From NCBI GenBank assembly GCA_965263485.1, contig CBDHHO010000001.1, positions 496,001-560,000 on the forward strand: a stretch of DNA of 64,000 bases, in the 5' to 3' direction. Positions 18,067-26,627 of this stretch are shown piece after piece. The stretch's first letter is position 1, and every line of letters begins with the position of its first letter. A model generated the notes under the pieces. It was not told where the DNA came from. It saw nothing but the letters and a program-made list of their open reading frames with translations, and did no database searches. The DNA comes from Haliotispira sp965263485. GTDB taxonomy: Bacteria > Spirochaetota > Spirochaetia > SP-2023. The translations under genes and the position numbers were made by a program.

Positions 18067-19201
18067 TTACGGTACTGCAAGAGTAAAAGAATGTGTCAAT
18101 ATACGATTCGTGGTGGGCACACAATTACTTGCGATCTGAGCCTTAATGTAGTTCTGGGTGGTATCGATCCGGCCCATAATATCGTAGTAGGCACGTTGGA
18201 AATGCCCGTGGAACAACACCGAGCCGCCCTCAGGATTATCAGCATGATAGAAATTTTCCTCCACTGGGGGGGGGAAACCAAATGCACCACAATATTTGCG
18301 GATCCCGTATTTGACTCGGCCCTTAAGAATAATTGATTCACAATGCCAAAAGAACAAGTATTCGTATCCGGGAGAAGCTGAATGCTGCGTATGGGCAGGT
18401 AGAGAATTTCTCCGCGCCTCACCTCAATGCGATGCAGTGTAATATTACCGTTATGATTGTCCACAGCATCGATTATCGCGGCATCGTCAATATTTTTGGT
18501 CCACATATCCATGCCCCACAGGGCCCGGAGCGGCGAATCCGATATGAGGTCTCCTGATGCGTCTCGCAGACCTCTTTCTGATTCAGTCGTGATGGCAGCG
18601 GGCAGAGCATCGGGGTAGTTCTCGGTGCTGATCGCCTCAGAGCTCTTGAGGTGGGCCCCGTTCTGATAGGCGTGGACGTAGTACTGCTGCCCCGGGCTCA
18701 TAAAGCCCAAATATTTGCTCTCAGGATCGTTGCGCAGATCGACCACCGCGTTGTGGGGCGGGGGCTCATAATCTTTAGTGACGCTGAAGTAGATTTCCCG
18801 CTGGTAGTTTTTATCGGCGGAGAAGCTGCGCTTTATCAGGGCGGGGTGGTCTTTGATGCTGGTCCAGTCGGGGGCGGCTGAGGAGTCGCTAAGGATAAAT
18901 TCGTATGTCCCGGCAGGTTCTGCGGTAACGGTGAGAAGGAATTCGCGCAGGCCGATGATTGTTTTTTCAAAGCGGACCGTGCGGGGCGCCCCGTCATTGC
19001 CCCCATTATCGGCCCCATCATTGGGCGGATCGCAGGCGGCCAGTAGAATCAGGGAGCAGAAAAATAAAAGGATAAATGGGCGTAAAACCCCGGCAGAAAA
19101 ATAATTTCCCCTGCTATATAACTTTAATTTTTTCGATGAGCGATGAGCGATGAGCGATGAGCGATGAGCGATGAGCGAATTTTACTGAACTTGTGTTCCA
19201 T
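18067..19201 (-). CDS. Phase-variable lipoprotein 2 (OFF; heptamer repeats plus poly-C tract)
   Basis: It has the same leader as lipoprotein 1: ATG at 19201 after AAGGAG, eight codons, six CTCATCG units, then out of frame. The shifted frame continues without a stop through LKLYSRGNYFSAGVLRPFIL and the lipobox LILLAAC into about 300 residues (FEKTIIGLREFLLTVTAEPA, YYVHAYQNGAHLKSSEAIS). At 18266-18274 a run of nine C on the coding strand changes frame again. With nine C the frame ends at 18096 in unnatural sequence. With seven or ten C it would continue as PVEENFYHADNPEGGSVLF to the stop at 18067, giving about 380 residues. The same leader on an unrelated body suggests a cassette of swapped lipoproteins. 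Confidence 0.7.
18266..18274. repeat. Homopolymeric C9 tract within lipoprotein 2
   Basis: Nine G on the + strand. Sequence on either side is coding-like but in different frames, so the tract is either a second slippage site or a sequencing-length error. Confidence 0.8.
19134..19175. repeat. Heptanucleotide tandem repeat, six copies, lipoprotein 2
   Basis: The same CGATGAG unit, also six copies, at the same distance from the start codon as in lipoprotein 1. Confidence 0.95.
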
Positions 19202-19223
19202 AGTGCAATACTCCTTGGTATTA

Positions 19224-19243
19224 TTATGCAAAATAATGCATAA
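19224..19243 (-). promoter_or_regulatory. Inverted repeat upstream of lipoprotein 2
   Basis: Identical to the 16664-16683 palindrome (TTATGCA/TGCATAA). About 300 bp of upstream sequence is shared by the two lipoprotein loci. Confidence 0.5.
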
Positions 19244-19435
19244 AGATGATGTTCCGACCAAAGTCGGAATGGTTTTAATAAAAGATAAAATGGGATTATA
19301 AAATGGCTTGTTCTTCTTTAAGAATATACGATTTCCCCGCGGAGGGCAAGAGAAATTGCAGGAAAATCCCTAAAAATTGGCTTTTTTGGGGAGGCGTCCT
19401 TGATAACTGGGCAGCACAAGGCTCGACCATCCTTT

Positions 19436-19585
19436 CTGTGAGCTGGCGCAGCATGGGAGAAATGGGAAGGGCCGTGCGGAGCTAGGCCCGACCTTCCTCT
19501 TTTGCGAGCTGGCGCAGCATGGGAGAAACAGGGGAGGGCCGTGCGCAGCCAGGCCCGACCTTCCTTTCTGCGAGCTGGCGAAGGC
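19436..19585. repeat. 66-bp tandem repeat family
   Basis: Units starting at 19441, 19507 and 19573 (agctggcgcagcatgggaga ... cgaccttcctc), a 66-bp period. Related units occur at 16850-16925, 20678-20760 and 32106-32275 (75-77 bp period there). They lie in the gap between Rpn copy A and lipoprotein 2 (19202-19612) and encode nothing convincing. Confidence 0.8.
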
Positions 19586-19612
19586 CAACTCCAGAAGCCC
19601 CTTTCAGACTTT

Positions 19613-20629
19613 CTATTCGCCCTCTCTCAGCCCGGTAATTTCGCGGTGGCTCAGACCGGTAAACCTTGCAATCTGCTCAATCGACAGCCCGGATTCTTTC
19701 ATTTTCCGGGCAGCTTCACGCCGGCCTTCTTCCCGGCCTTTCCGCATGCCCAGTTTTTCACCTTCTTCCCGACCTTCTTCCCGACCTTTTCGCATGCCCA
19801 GTTTTTCGCCTTCTTCCCAACCTTTCTGCATGCCCAGTTTTTCGCCTTCTTGTCTGCCCTCAGCTTTTAGATCTTCTGCCAGTGTTGCCAACATCTTCTG
19901 TACCTCCTCTGGTGCGGTGATTTGATTGTATTCTGATTCGTTCATGCCCTCGCCAAACAGCAAGGCGATCCAGCGCCTGAAAATGGTGATTTCGGGCCCG
20001 GGTTCATCGCGCAGGAATTCTATGATTTGCGGAATCTGAGCTTCCCACTCCCCCGGTCTGCCGTATTTCTCGGCACAAATCACCGCACTGATGAGGTTGT
20101 GCAGCTTGTGGATTTTCTCGTCGGGGATGCGCTTCTCGTCAATGAGAGCATATTGAAAGTGGGGTAGGTATTTTGCGGGTATTTCGTTGCTGCTGATCAG
20201 TTCGCTGGTGCTGCGGGGCGCATTCCAAGGGCGGTCTCCGTTGTAGAGCACCAGCGGAAATACCGGGGGCAACTTGCCTTTGCTGTTTTTGCCTTCCTTG
20301 ATGAGGCGTTCGTAAAACAGGGATATATAGCTGAGCAGGCGGATGGCCATATGCTTGGGGGCTGTGGACTGGAATTCGAGCAGGATATACAGATAGGCTG
20401 TTTGGCTGTCTTGGTTGTCTTGATTGTCTTGGCTGTCCAGGCGCACCTCGTAAAGCAGGTCCGATTCGCGCTGCTGGAGCGTGGCAGAGAGGTGGGACGG
20501 GTCGAGTTTGCACAGGCTGTCGGGCTGGATTTTGGCGCTAAAGTCCTCCTCAACGAAGGCGTGGATGAGTTTGCACAGGATTGCCGGGTTCGAGAACAGG
20601 TATTTGTACGCGCTGTCGCAACTTGCCAT
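19613..20629 (-). CDS. Rpn family nuclease (PD-(D/E)XK, transposase_31 type), copy A
   Basis: Near-identical to copy B over its length, with the same DSAYKYLF N-terminus and LLEFQST active-site strand. It has an extra QDN unit before the ExQ strand and fewer Gly/Glu repeats near the C-terminus, so both short repeat regions vary in number between copies. The start is taken at MASCDSAY (20629), equivalent to copy B. Longer frames upstream run into repeat DNA. It lies upstream of lipoprotein 2 on the same strand, so the duplicated unit is nuclease plus lipoprotein leader. Confidence 0.9.
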   Translation of the reverse strand: MASCDSAYKYLFSNPAILCKLIHAFVEEDFSAKIQPDSLCKLDPSHLSATLQQRESDLLYEVRLDSQDNQDNQDSQTAYLYILLEFQSTAPKHMAIRLLSYISLFYERLIKEGKNSKGKLPPVFPLVLYNGDRPWNAPRSTSELISSNEIPAKYLPHFQYALIDEKRIPDEKIHKLHNLISAVICAEKYGRPGEWEAQIPQIIEFLRDEPGPEITIFRRWIALLFGEGMNESEYNQITAPEEVQKMLATLAEDLKAEGRQEGEKLGMQKGWEEGEKLGMRKGREEGREEGEKLGMRKGREEGRREAARKMKESGLSIEQIARFTGLSHREITGLREGE

Positions 20630-20924
20630 GGCTTCAATATAGCTGTTTTGTCCATATGGCGCAATTAAAAAATGGCGAGCTGGCGCAGCATGGGAGAAAG
20701 AGGGCCGTGCGCAGCCAGGCCCAACCTTCCTCTTTGCGAGCTGGGCGAGCTGGCCCAGCATCTTTTTATGATAGGGAATTTTTAGAGGTTCCCTTAAGAA
20801 AACTTTTAAAAATTTGCTTTTCTTGGGGAGCGATACCATTTTTAGAGGTGCCCTTTTTGAATATTCTGGAGCAGATCCGGAAAAGCACAGACCTGCGCAA
20901 TTTGCTATTCTCCGACAGCCTGCT
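20630..20924. repeat. Repeat-filled gap
   Basis: Contains one 66-bp-family unit (20678-20760) and two right-facing motif ends, gggaatttttagaggttccc ending at 20793 and catttttagaggtgccc ending at 20853. No gene is seen. Confidence 0.6.
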
Positions 20925-21482
20925 CTAGCGATAATCGTGCAGAAATAACTCCACAATAATCACATCCTTGGCCCGGGCTTTGTCCCGGGGATCCGGCGCG
21001 ATAATTTTGTTAACCAGTTCTAAAATATCCTTTTCAATCTCCGGGTAGTTATCCAAATTACCCAGATAATCCTTGGTTTTTGCCGCTATACTCTGGCGAA
21101 CTTCCCCCGCAATTTTTATGTTGAACTTACTGAGCTTTTCCAGGGTACGCACATCACCCACCTTGTAGCCCAACTCAATCTGCAAAGTGAAAATCAGATT
21201 TTCCGGATCATTGGTCACACCGCTCATTTCCGGAATCTTTTGGTAATACTGATAAATGGGCATCCCCATTTCAAATTTTTGGTAAGCAGCATTCTGAATT
21301 TTGCCTACCTTGTCCTGAATGATATTTTCGTCTTGGATCCGGGCGGGCTGCTTCTCCTCATTGCGACCACAAGCTGTCAGCAGCAAGAATATTACAAGCC
21401 CGGCCCGGCAACTTGCCAAATGGCAGGCAAGCAAGAACCGGCGTAGAAGAGACATCCTGCTGCCCGGCAAATCAAAATTCAT
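20925..21482 (-). CDS. FliL-like lipoprotein
   Basis: A 185-residue lipoprotein. The start at 21482 is supported by AGGAGG eight bases upstream. A signal peptide ends in the lipobox LLLTAC, followed by a charged linker. The C-terminal 110 residues (NLIFTLQIELGYKVGDVRTL ... DVIIVELFLHDYR) resemble the stomatin-like FliL domain of flagellar basal body proteins, with the typical final strand. Normal FliL is an inner-membrane protein with one helix, so a lipidated form is unusual. No other flagellar gene is nearby. The family call is by pattern only. Confidence 0.55.
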   Translation of the reverse strand: MNFDLPGSRMSLLRRFLLACHLASCRAGLVIFLLLTACGRNEEKQPARIQDENIIQDKVGKIQNAAYQKFEMGMPIYQYYQKIPEMSGVTNDPENLIFTLQIELGYKVGDVRTLEKLSKFNIKIAGEVRQSIAAKTKDYLGNLDNYPEIEKDILELVNKIIAPDPRDKARAKDVIIVELFLHDYR

Positions 21483-21510
21483 ACTCTGGCCTCCTGAATG
21501 GCGGGAACCT

Positions 21511-23550
21511 CTAAACAACCTGAGCTTCACAAGGTCGGTCGCGGAAGTAATGTGAGCCCTGAGAATCGGGCTGCTTTGCCAGATAATATTTATTATAGCA
21601 CGACACAACTGCCAGAAAACTCGCCATCGTAGTATCTGTATCCCGCCCCACGCCCCAGAACAGACGTCGTTCACCACTTTCCTGAGTCCCCTGGGCCCTT
21701 TCCTGCTCCAGAGCTACAAAGGTACAGGCCTCACTGTCAGCACCGGACTGCACAGCCTCTTCACTGTAAAAAGCCAATTGCAATCTGGCGGCGTGCGGCA
21801 GCTCTTGTCGCATGCAATGGAGCAGTGCATCAATCGGGCCGTTGCCCTGGCCGCGGAACTGTCGCTGCTGCGGAGCACTGTTGCCTGCCATCTCAGGCCT
21901 CAGATTAAAGCGGAACTGGCAGTCCGTACTCTGAGACTGACGATCCTGGGCTTCCCGCTTGTTGCGGCGGCTCTGATAACTGACAATTTGCAAGGGTTCG
22001 GCAATATTGACATAGAAATTTGCAAAGTACCGATATATCTCGTCTTTCTTTAATTCGCGACCCAAATCGTCCATTACCCGGGTAAAGTCACGCCCCAGAT
22101 CGGCACCCATGGCCTTAGGTACCTGAATGCCAAATTCCGCTTGCAGAATATAAGCCAGTCCGCCTTTGCCGCTCTGGCTGTTGACGCGAATGATTTCTTC
22201 ATAAGAACGACCCAGATCCTTGGGGTCAACCGTCAGGTACGGGACATCCCAAGGCAGTTCGGCTTCCAGCAGTGCCCGCAGCGATTGCGCAGCTTGTTCC
22301 TGGGCCCAGGAATCGCGACACAGTTGCTGTACTTCACAACTGCGCGGATCATCACATTCTGTACTATTTGCCGGGTCTCTCAGATCAGCGAGGTCGGAGG
22401 CGGGCCAGAGGGTGTTGCACAGCTTGCGCACATGCCCGCTGAAATCCGGAGCCGCGCCGCTGATTTGTTGTTCTAGGCGGCGGTATTCGTCGAGAGCCAG
22501 AATTTTTTGTATTAAGCCGTTGCGCTTGTCCATGCCCTTTTTAATCGCATCCTGATGACTGCCGGAGAAGGCCGTAAAGACCAAGCTGCCCGCGTAAGGG
22601 TGGCGGGGTGGCACAGACAGGTCGGTAAACTGTTCATAAACATCCACTACGCTCTGGATATCCGAAAAATCCAGGCCGGAATCCAGCCCCTGGCTGTCGC
22701 AGTTTAAAGACAAGGTCATCAGATCGACATTACCCGTGCGCTCGCCGTTGCCGAACAGGGTCCCTTCAATCCGCTCCGCTCCGGCCAGCACGCCGAACTC
22801 TGCCGCGGCCACAGCACAGCCGCGATCGTTGTGAGTGTGGACGCTGATGCAGGTTCTATCACTGTACGCAAATTCGCGGCAGAACAATTCCACCTGATCG
22901 CCGTAGACTTGAGGGCCGGACAGCTCCACCGTGGCAGGCAGGTTGATGATCAGCGGCAGCTTGGTCCGAGACCATTCTTCGGCCACGGCATCGCAGACTT
23001 CTACGGCCACCGCAATTTCAGTGCCGGTAAAACTTTCGGGCGAATATTCCAGCGTGATTTCCGTGCCGCTGAGTTTGTTCAGTCCGTCCATCACCATTTT
23101 CACCCCGTCAACGGCTATCTGACGGATTTCTTTCACACTTTTGCCAAAGGTAATGCGGCGCTGCTGCTCGGAAGTCGAATTGTAAAGATGCAAAATGGCC
23201 TTTGAGACAGAGTCCAGAGAGTCCATGGTCTTATCGATCAGGTGCTTGCGCGCCTGAGTCAGTACTTGCACCGAGCAATCAACCGGAATCCGTTGCTGCT
23301 CAACCAGGTGCCGCAGAAAATCGTATTCGGTTTGCGATGCCGCAGGGAAACCGACTTCGATTTCGCGGAAACCAATGGCATAGAGCTTGTCAAAAAAGGC
23401 ACTCTTTTGCTCAATGCCCATAGGTGTGGGGAGGGCCTGGTTCCCATCACGCAGGTCCACACTGCACCAGCGCGGGGCTTTTTCCAAGGCCTTGTTCGGC
23501 CATGTCCGGTCTGTCAGGCAGACCGGGCGATACTTGCGATACTTTGCCAT
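21511..23550 (-). CDS. leuA: 2-isopropylmalate synthase
   Basis: A 679-residue enzyme catalysing acetyl-CoA plus 2-oxoisovalerate to 2-isopropylmalate, the first committed step of leucine synthesis. The TIM-barrel start is CSVDLRDGNQALPTPM, the metal-binding HTHNDRG motif is at about residue 240, and GNGERTGNVDL follows. A C-terminal LeuA dimer/regulatory domain is recognisable around LQIVSYQSR but carries a long Gln/Arg-rich low-complexity insertion, so the protein is longer than most. It resembles the actinobacterial-type long LeuA. It is a single gene here, with no leuBCD nearby. The upstream region has an imperfect hairpin (23736-23778). Confidence 0.93.
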   Translation of the reverse strand: MAKYRKYRPVCLTDRTWPNKALEKAPRWCSVDLRDGNQALPTPMGIEQKSAFFDKLYAIGFREIEVGFPAASQTEYDFLRHLVEQQRIPVDCSVQVLTQARKHLIDKTMDSLDSVSKAILHLYNSTSEQQRRITFGKSVKEIRQIAVDGVKMVMDGLNKLSGTEITLEYSPESFTGTEIAVAVEVCDAVAEEWSRTKLPLIINLPATVELSGPQVYGDQVELFCREFAYSDRTCISVHTHNDRGCAVAAAEFGVLAGAERIEGTLFGNGERTGNVDLMTLSLNCDSQGLDSGLDFSDIQSVVDVYEQFTDLSVPPRHPYAGSLVFTAFSGSHQDAIKKGMDKRNGLIQKILALDEYRRLEQQISGAAPDFSGHVRKLCNTLWPASDLADLRDPANSTECDDPRSCEVQQLCRDSWAQEQAAQSLRALLEAELPWDVPYLTVDPKDLGRSYEEIIRVNSQSGKGGLAYILQAEFGIQVPKAMGADLGRDFTRVMDDLGRELKKDEIYRYFANFYVNIAEPLQIVSYQSRRNKREAQDRQSQSTDCQFRFNLRPEMAGNSAPQQRQFRGQGNGPIDALLHCMRQELPHAARLQLAFYSEEAVQSGADSEACTFVALEQERAQGTQESGERRLFWGVGRDTDTTMASFLAVVSCYNKYYLAKQPDSQGSHYFRDRPCEAQVV

Positions 23551-23941
23551 AATAGAGCCAATATAAAAGGTTGGAATAGAAAAGTAAAGTTATGGGGCAC
23601 TCTAAAAACCCGTCTTCAATGCCAATGCCAGTCCGTAAAAGGAGTCTGCGCACAGAGCATCTGCCAGATAGACTCCCGCGGGAGTGACAAACATTTATCA
23701 TACTCTACTTCTACGGATTGGTATAAATAAGCGAGCCTCGTTTTATTTTTGAGACCGATAGCGAAGAAATAAACGAGGATGACAATGGGCCCCTGTTCGG
23801 GCCATTTCGAGCCCTGCGGGAGAGTTTTGCATTTGCTTTAAGCGATAGGGCCATTATACTTGGGTCGTGTCAAAAGGCGTCTACACGCCACCCCGGCCGA
23901 TCCCTGTTGTTTTTGGGGAAGAAATAGGGGAAGAAATATAA
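23551..23941. other. Region upstream of leuA
   Basis: Holds one repeat end (ggggcactctaaaaacccg at 23594) and the hairpin below. No leader peptide rich in leucine codons is evident and no gene is seen. Confidence 0.5.
23736..23778 (-). promoter_or_regulatory. Imperfect hairpin upstream of leuA
   Basis: cctcgttttattttt and aagaaataaacgagg can pair as a stem with a 13-nt loop. It may be a terminator or attenuator of the - strand leuA transcript, but no run of T follows closely. Confidence 0.35.
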
Positions 23942-24180
23942 GGGGACCTCTAAAAATTCCCCACCACAGAAAGATGGCGCGCCAGACTCGGTCTTTTTCA
24001 CGGAGCAGCTTTGTCACGAAAGAGAGGAAGCAGGCTCTTTGCTGCGCACGGCCTGCCAGTTCACCAATGCTGCGCCAGCTCACATTGGTGCCATACAGCA
24101 AAGTATGCCTCGGCTTCCGTTCCTCGCTGCCGCAAAAAATCCCTTCGTCTGGCATCAAAAGCGAATTTTTAGAGGTCCCC
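23942..24180. mobile_element. MITE, 239 bp
   Basis: Good inverted ends: ggggacctctaaaaattccc at the left and gaatttttagaggtcccc at the right. Flanks are ATAA and GTAA, a near-match as a 4-bp target duplication. The interior (gccagactcggtctttttca, agtatgcctcggcttccgtt) is shared with the element at 59425-59588. Confidence 0.85.
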
Positions 24181-24189
24181 GTAACGCTA

Positions 24190-25701
24190 CTAATCCGGAA
24201 TGTAACGAATGCTGTATTCTTCAGAAAATGGTCCAATTCTGCCGTATTTATCGTACGAAGCAATCACAAAAAAGTACTGCATCTTGGGCTGGAGATTGCT
24301 GAGCAAAAACGAAGTATCATCGCCGACATCAATCGGATAGCCGGGTTCCAGATACTGAGTGCTATACCTGCCGACAAAAATTTTATAGCCCATCACTCGA
24401 TTGTTTACCGAAGGCTGCCATTGAATATAGACTCCGCCCTGATGATAAGCATCTACCTGAATATCAGACGGCGGGGCTGGAAGACGCTGCTGTACATAGG
24501 AAACCTCCAAACCCTGTACCGAAGGCGCAGACTGGGTCTTCGAATCAGCAAACAACTCAATTTTAAACTGAATATAACGACCCGTGACATCCTCATCACT
24601 CAGGCTGTTGAAAATTCCGGCATCGTCAACTTCCAAGCGCCGCCACTGCAAAGAATCAGGATCACGAAAGGCGTTGCGGTCATTACTCCCTGCAAAGTAG
24701 AGCAAAAATCTACTGTCGCCGGGTTGCTGACCATTGACTCGCACCTTCTGTGTCCGGGCACTGTGATTACCCAGATCCATGACCTTCGAATAAGCCGAAC
24801 CCGAAGGATAATAAAACAGCATCGGTGTCAGCGGCACCTGAGCCCGCGCACGGGAAATCTCCCATTCATCAATCAAGCCAAAATACTTGGGCCCAATCGA
24901 AAAACTGTTCAGATGAGGGTTATGAATCATCAAAGTCGTGCGTGCGCCACGAGCCGTCTGATCCACCGTAGTGTGCGTTGTCCCTTCGGAGCGCCTGTCA
25001 CTGAAGATCTCTAGCAGGGCATTATCCTCATCATAAACCAGTTGCTGGTGGTACCAGTTATCGGGGATGTACGGCTCACTGCTGACCTCATACAAACTGA
25101 AATCCTGATCGGGAGCCAGAAAGACGTTGCGGAACTGCCAAACCACCCGGCCAGCCTGAAAGACAGCAGAAATACGCTGGGGAATAATCCTGCCCCCGAG
25201 TGTAAGCTGGCCTTCCCACTCAAACAACACCTCACCGTTTGCAACAAAAAACGGATAGAACCAGAAACTAATACTGAAGTCATGTTCGGTGGCACCGTAG
25301 CCCAGAAAGGTACCGAAACCGGGGCGAAGCGACAGCCCGCCTCTACCCTGAAAAAAACCTGTTCCCGAGCCAAACAGCGCATTTTTGTCACTGTAGACCG
25401 GCTGGCGCAAAATTTGGTATGTGTCCGTTTCGTCGGTTTCCCGCTCGTTGTTAAAACGCAGCAATAAATCAACCCGATCCTGCAGGGACCGTTCCTTGCT
25501 GAGCAGTGAAATGATACTGCTCGTATCTTCCGTCCGCTGGAAATGTATTCTGTCAAAAGTCTCCGGTAACCAAGCATCCTTACCGGAGATCACCAGGAGG
25601 CCTTGCTGGAAGCCCTCCTGCGCGGATAGAGCAGCCGCCATGCCGCTCAAAAGCAGCAGCAGAAAGAGCTGGAAGGAGCAGCTTGTATATTTCCAAGACA
25701 T
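24190..25701 (-). CDS. Exported LamG/fibronectin-III protein
   Basis: A 503-residue exported protein. ATG at 25701 is preferred over a TTG five codons earlier. A signal peptide (LFLLLLLSGMAAALSA) is followed by a concanavalin/LamG-like beta sandwich at about residues 90-290 (FSISFWFYPFFVANGEVLF, WYHQQLVYDEDNALLEIFSD, GLIDEWEISR). A discoidin-like stretch comes next, then one fibronectin type III domain at about residues 415-500 (PAPPSDIQVDAYHQGGVYIQ, YKIFVGRYS). Proteins of this layout are common at the spirochaete surface or periplasm. The ligand is unknown. It stands alone between repeats. Confidence 0.75.
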   Translation of the reverse strand: MSWKYTSCSFQLFLLLLLSGMAAALSAQEGFQQGLLVISGKDAWLPETFDRIHFQRTEDTSSIISLLSKERSLQDRVDLLLRFNNERETDETDTYQILRQPVYSDKNALFGSGTGFFQGRGGLSLRPGFGTFLGYGATEHDFSISFWFYPFFVANGEVLFEWEGQLTLGGRIIPQRISAVFQAGRVVWQFRNVFLAPDQDFSLYEVSSEPYIPDNWYHQQLVYDEDNALLEIFSDRRSEGTTHTTVDQTARGARTTLMIHNPHLNSFSIGPKYFGLIDEWEISRARAQVPLTPMLFYYPSGSAYSKVMDLGNHSARTQKVRVNGQQPGDSRFLLYFAGSNDRNAFRDPDSLQWRRLEVDDAGIFNSLSDEDVTGRYIQFKIELFADSKTQSAPSVQGLEVSYVQQRLPAPPSDIQVDAYHQGGVYIQWQPSVNNRVMGYKIFVGRYSTQYLEPGYPIDVGDDTSFLLSNLQPKMQYFFVIASYDKYGRIGPFSEEYSIRYIPD

Positions 25702-25718
25702 GTTTGCTAAGCTCAAAT

Positions 25719-25899
25719 GGGAAGCTCTACAAACCGGCTTTCGATGCCATTTGGCAGCCAGAGAAGAGACCGACCTGTCTCAAAGCTCTCATGCATGCGA
25801 GAAGACACAGACTGCGCACAGCAAGAGCCTCTCTGACAAAGCGCCTGGTTTCGTAAAAAAGACCAAACTTGGCCCAAAATTGGGATTTTCAGAGCTTCC
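25719..25899. mobile_element. Divergent MITE relic
   Basis: Left end gggaagctctacaaaccggc, right end attgggattttcagagcttc. Both are degraded versions of the family motif. Confidence 0.45.
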
Positions 25900-25926
25900 T
25901 CAAAATCAATTCAATAGAGCAATCCA

Positions 25927-26006
25927 ATAAAAAAATTGCTTGTGGGACTGCCTCCTCCCGAACGGTGATTGCGGCCCAGCAGCATCACGGTTCACAGCCC
26001 ACAAGC
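25927..26006 (-). terminator. Rho-independent terminator of the mannitol operon
   Basis: On the minus strand GCTTGTGGG (26006-25998) pairs with CCCACAAGC (25946-25938). An inner GTGAT/ATCAC stem lies between, and AATTTTTTTATT follows directly. It lies about 100 bp after the EIIA stop codon and ends the mtlA-mtlD-ptsH-ptsI-EIIA transcript. Confidence 0.8.
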
Positions 26007-26109
26007 ACATATTACATCGGCAGCTTTGCCGCTTCGTTTTAGTATTTTCCGCAGCAGGGCCCCAAATCCGATCGTACCACGATCCGCCATACCCCCAAAC
26101 TGGAAACTG

Positions 26110-26568
26110 TCAAGACAATCCCGCCAGAACGCCCTCCAGCTCTTCCAGACTTGTGGCTTTGCGCAGAGCCTCCACGCGATCTTCGTCATCGAGTAATTCG
26201 ACTACCTGCACAATCGCTTCTTGGTTCTGTGTCTCGGCATTCTTGGCCGCCATCGTCAATAAGAGCCAGACCGGGTCATTCTCCGCATCCCCGAACGAAA
26301 CACCTTCCTTTAGAGTCACCAGGGCAAAGCCGGTATCGTTGACTCCGCCTTCTTCCGGTCGGGCGTGGGGCATCGCGATGCCGGGTCCCAGCAGAAAGTA
26401 CGGGCCGAGATTCTCCATGTTTCTCAGGATGGACTGGTAATACTCCGGGCCAATTACTCCCGCCTGCTCCAACAGGTCGGTGCCCAGCTTGACAGCCTCC
26501 TGCCAGTTGCTAGCCTCGGCCTGCACGGCCAAGGTCTTTTTACTCAGTAAATGTTCTGCCAACGTCAT
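26110..26568 (-). CDS. PTS EIIA component, fructose/mannitol type (MtlF-like)
   Basis: A 152-residue EIIA_2 domain. The phosphorylated histidine is in GIAMPHARPEEGG at about residue 68. It takes phosphate from HPr and passes it to the EIIB cysteine of MtlA. Since MtlA here is an EIICB without its own EIIA, this gene supplies the missing domain. It is the last gene of the operon, 60 bp after ptsI, with a repeat end (atttttagagctgcc, ending at about 26625) in the gap. Confidence 0.92.
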   Translation of the reverse strand: MTLAEHLLSKKTLAVQAEASNWQEAVKLGTDLLEQAGVIGPEYYQSILRNMENLGPYFLLGPGIAMPHARPEEGGVNDTGFALVTLKEGVSFGDAENDPVWLLLTMAAKNAETQNQEAIVQVVELLDDEDRVEALRKATSLEELEGVLAGLS

Positions 26569-26627
26569 TTTATTGCCTCCAAGAAATCCTTTCGTCTGGC
26601 GAAAATTGGAATTTTTAGAGCTGCCTT

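Noticed and set aside
23942..24180. Possible CRISPR-like or tandem array among the repeated short motifs
   Set aside because: Motifs are dispersed and in inverted pairs with unrelated spacing; no regular repeat-spacer pattern is present.
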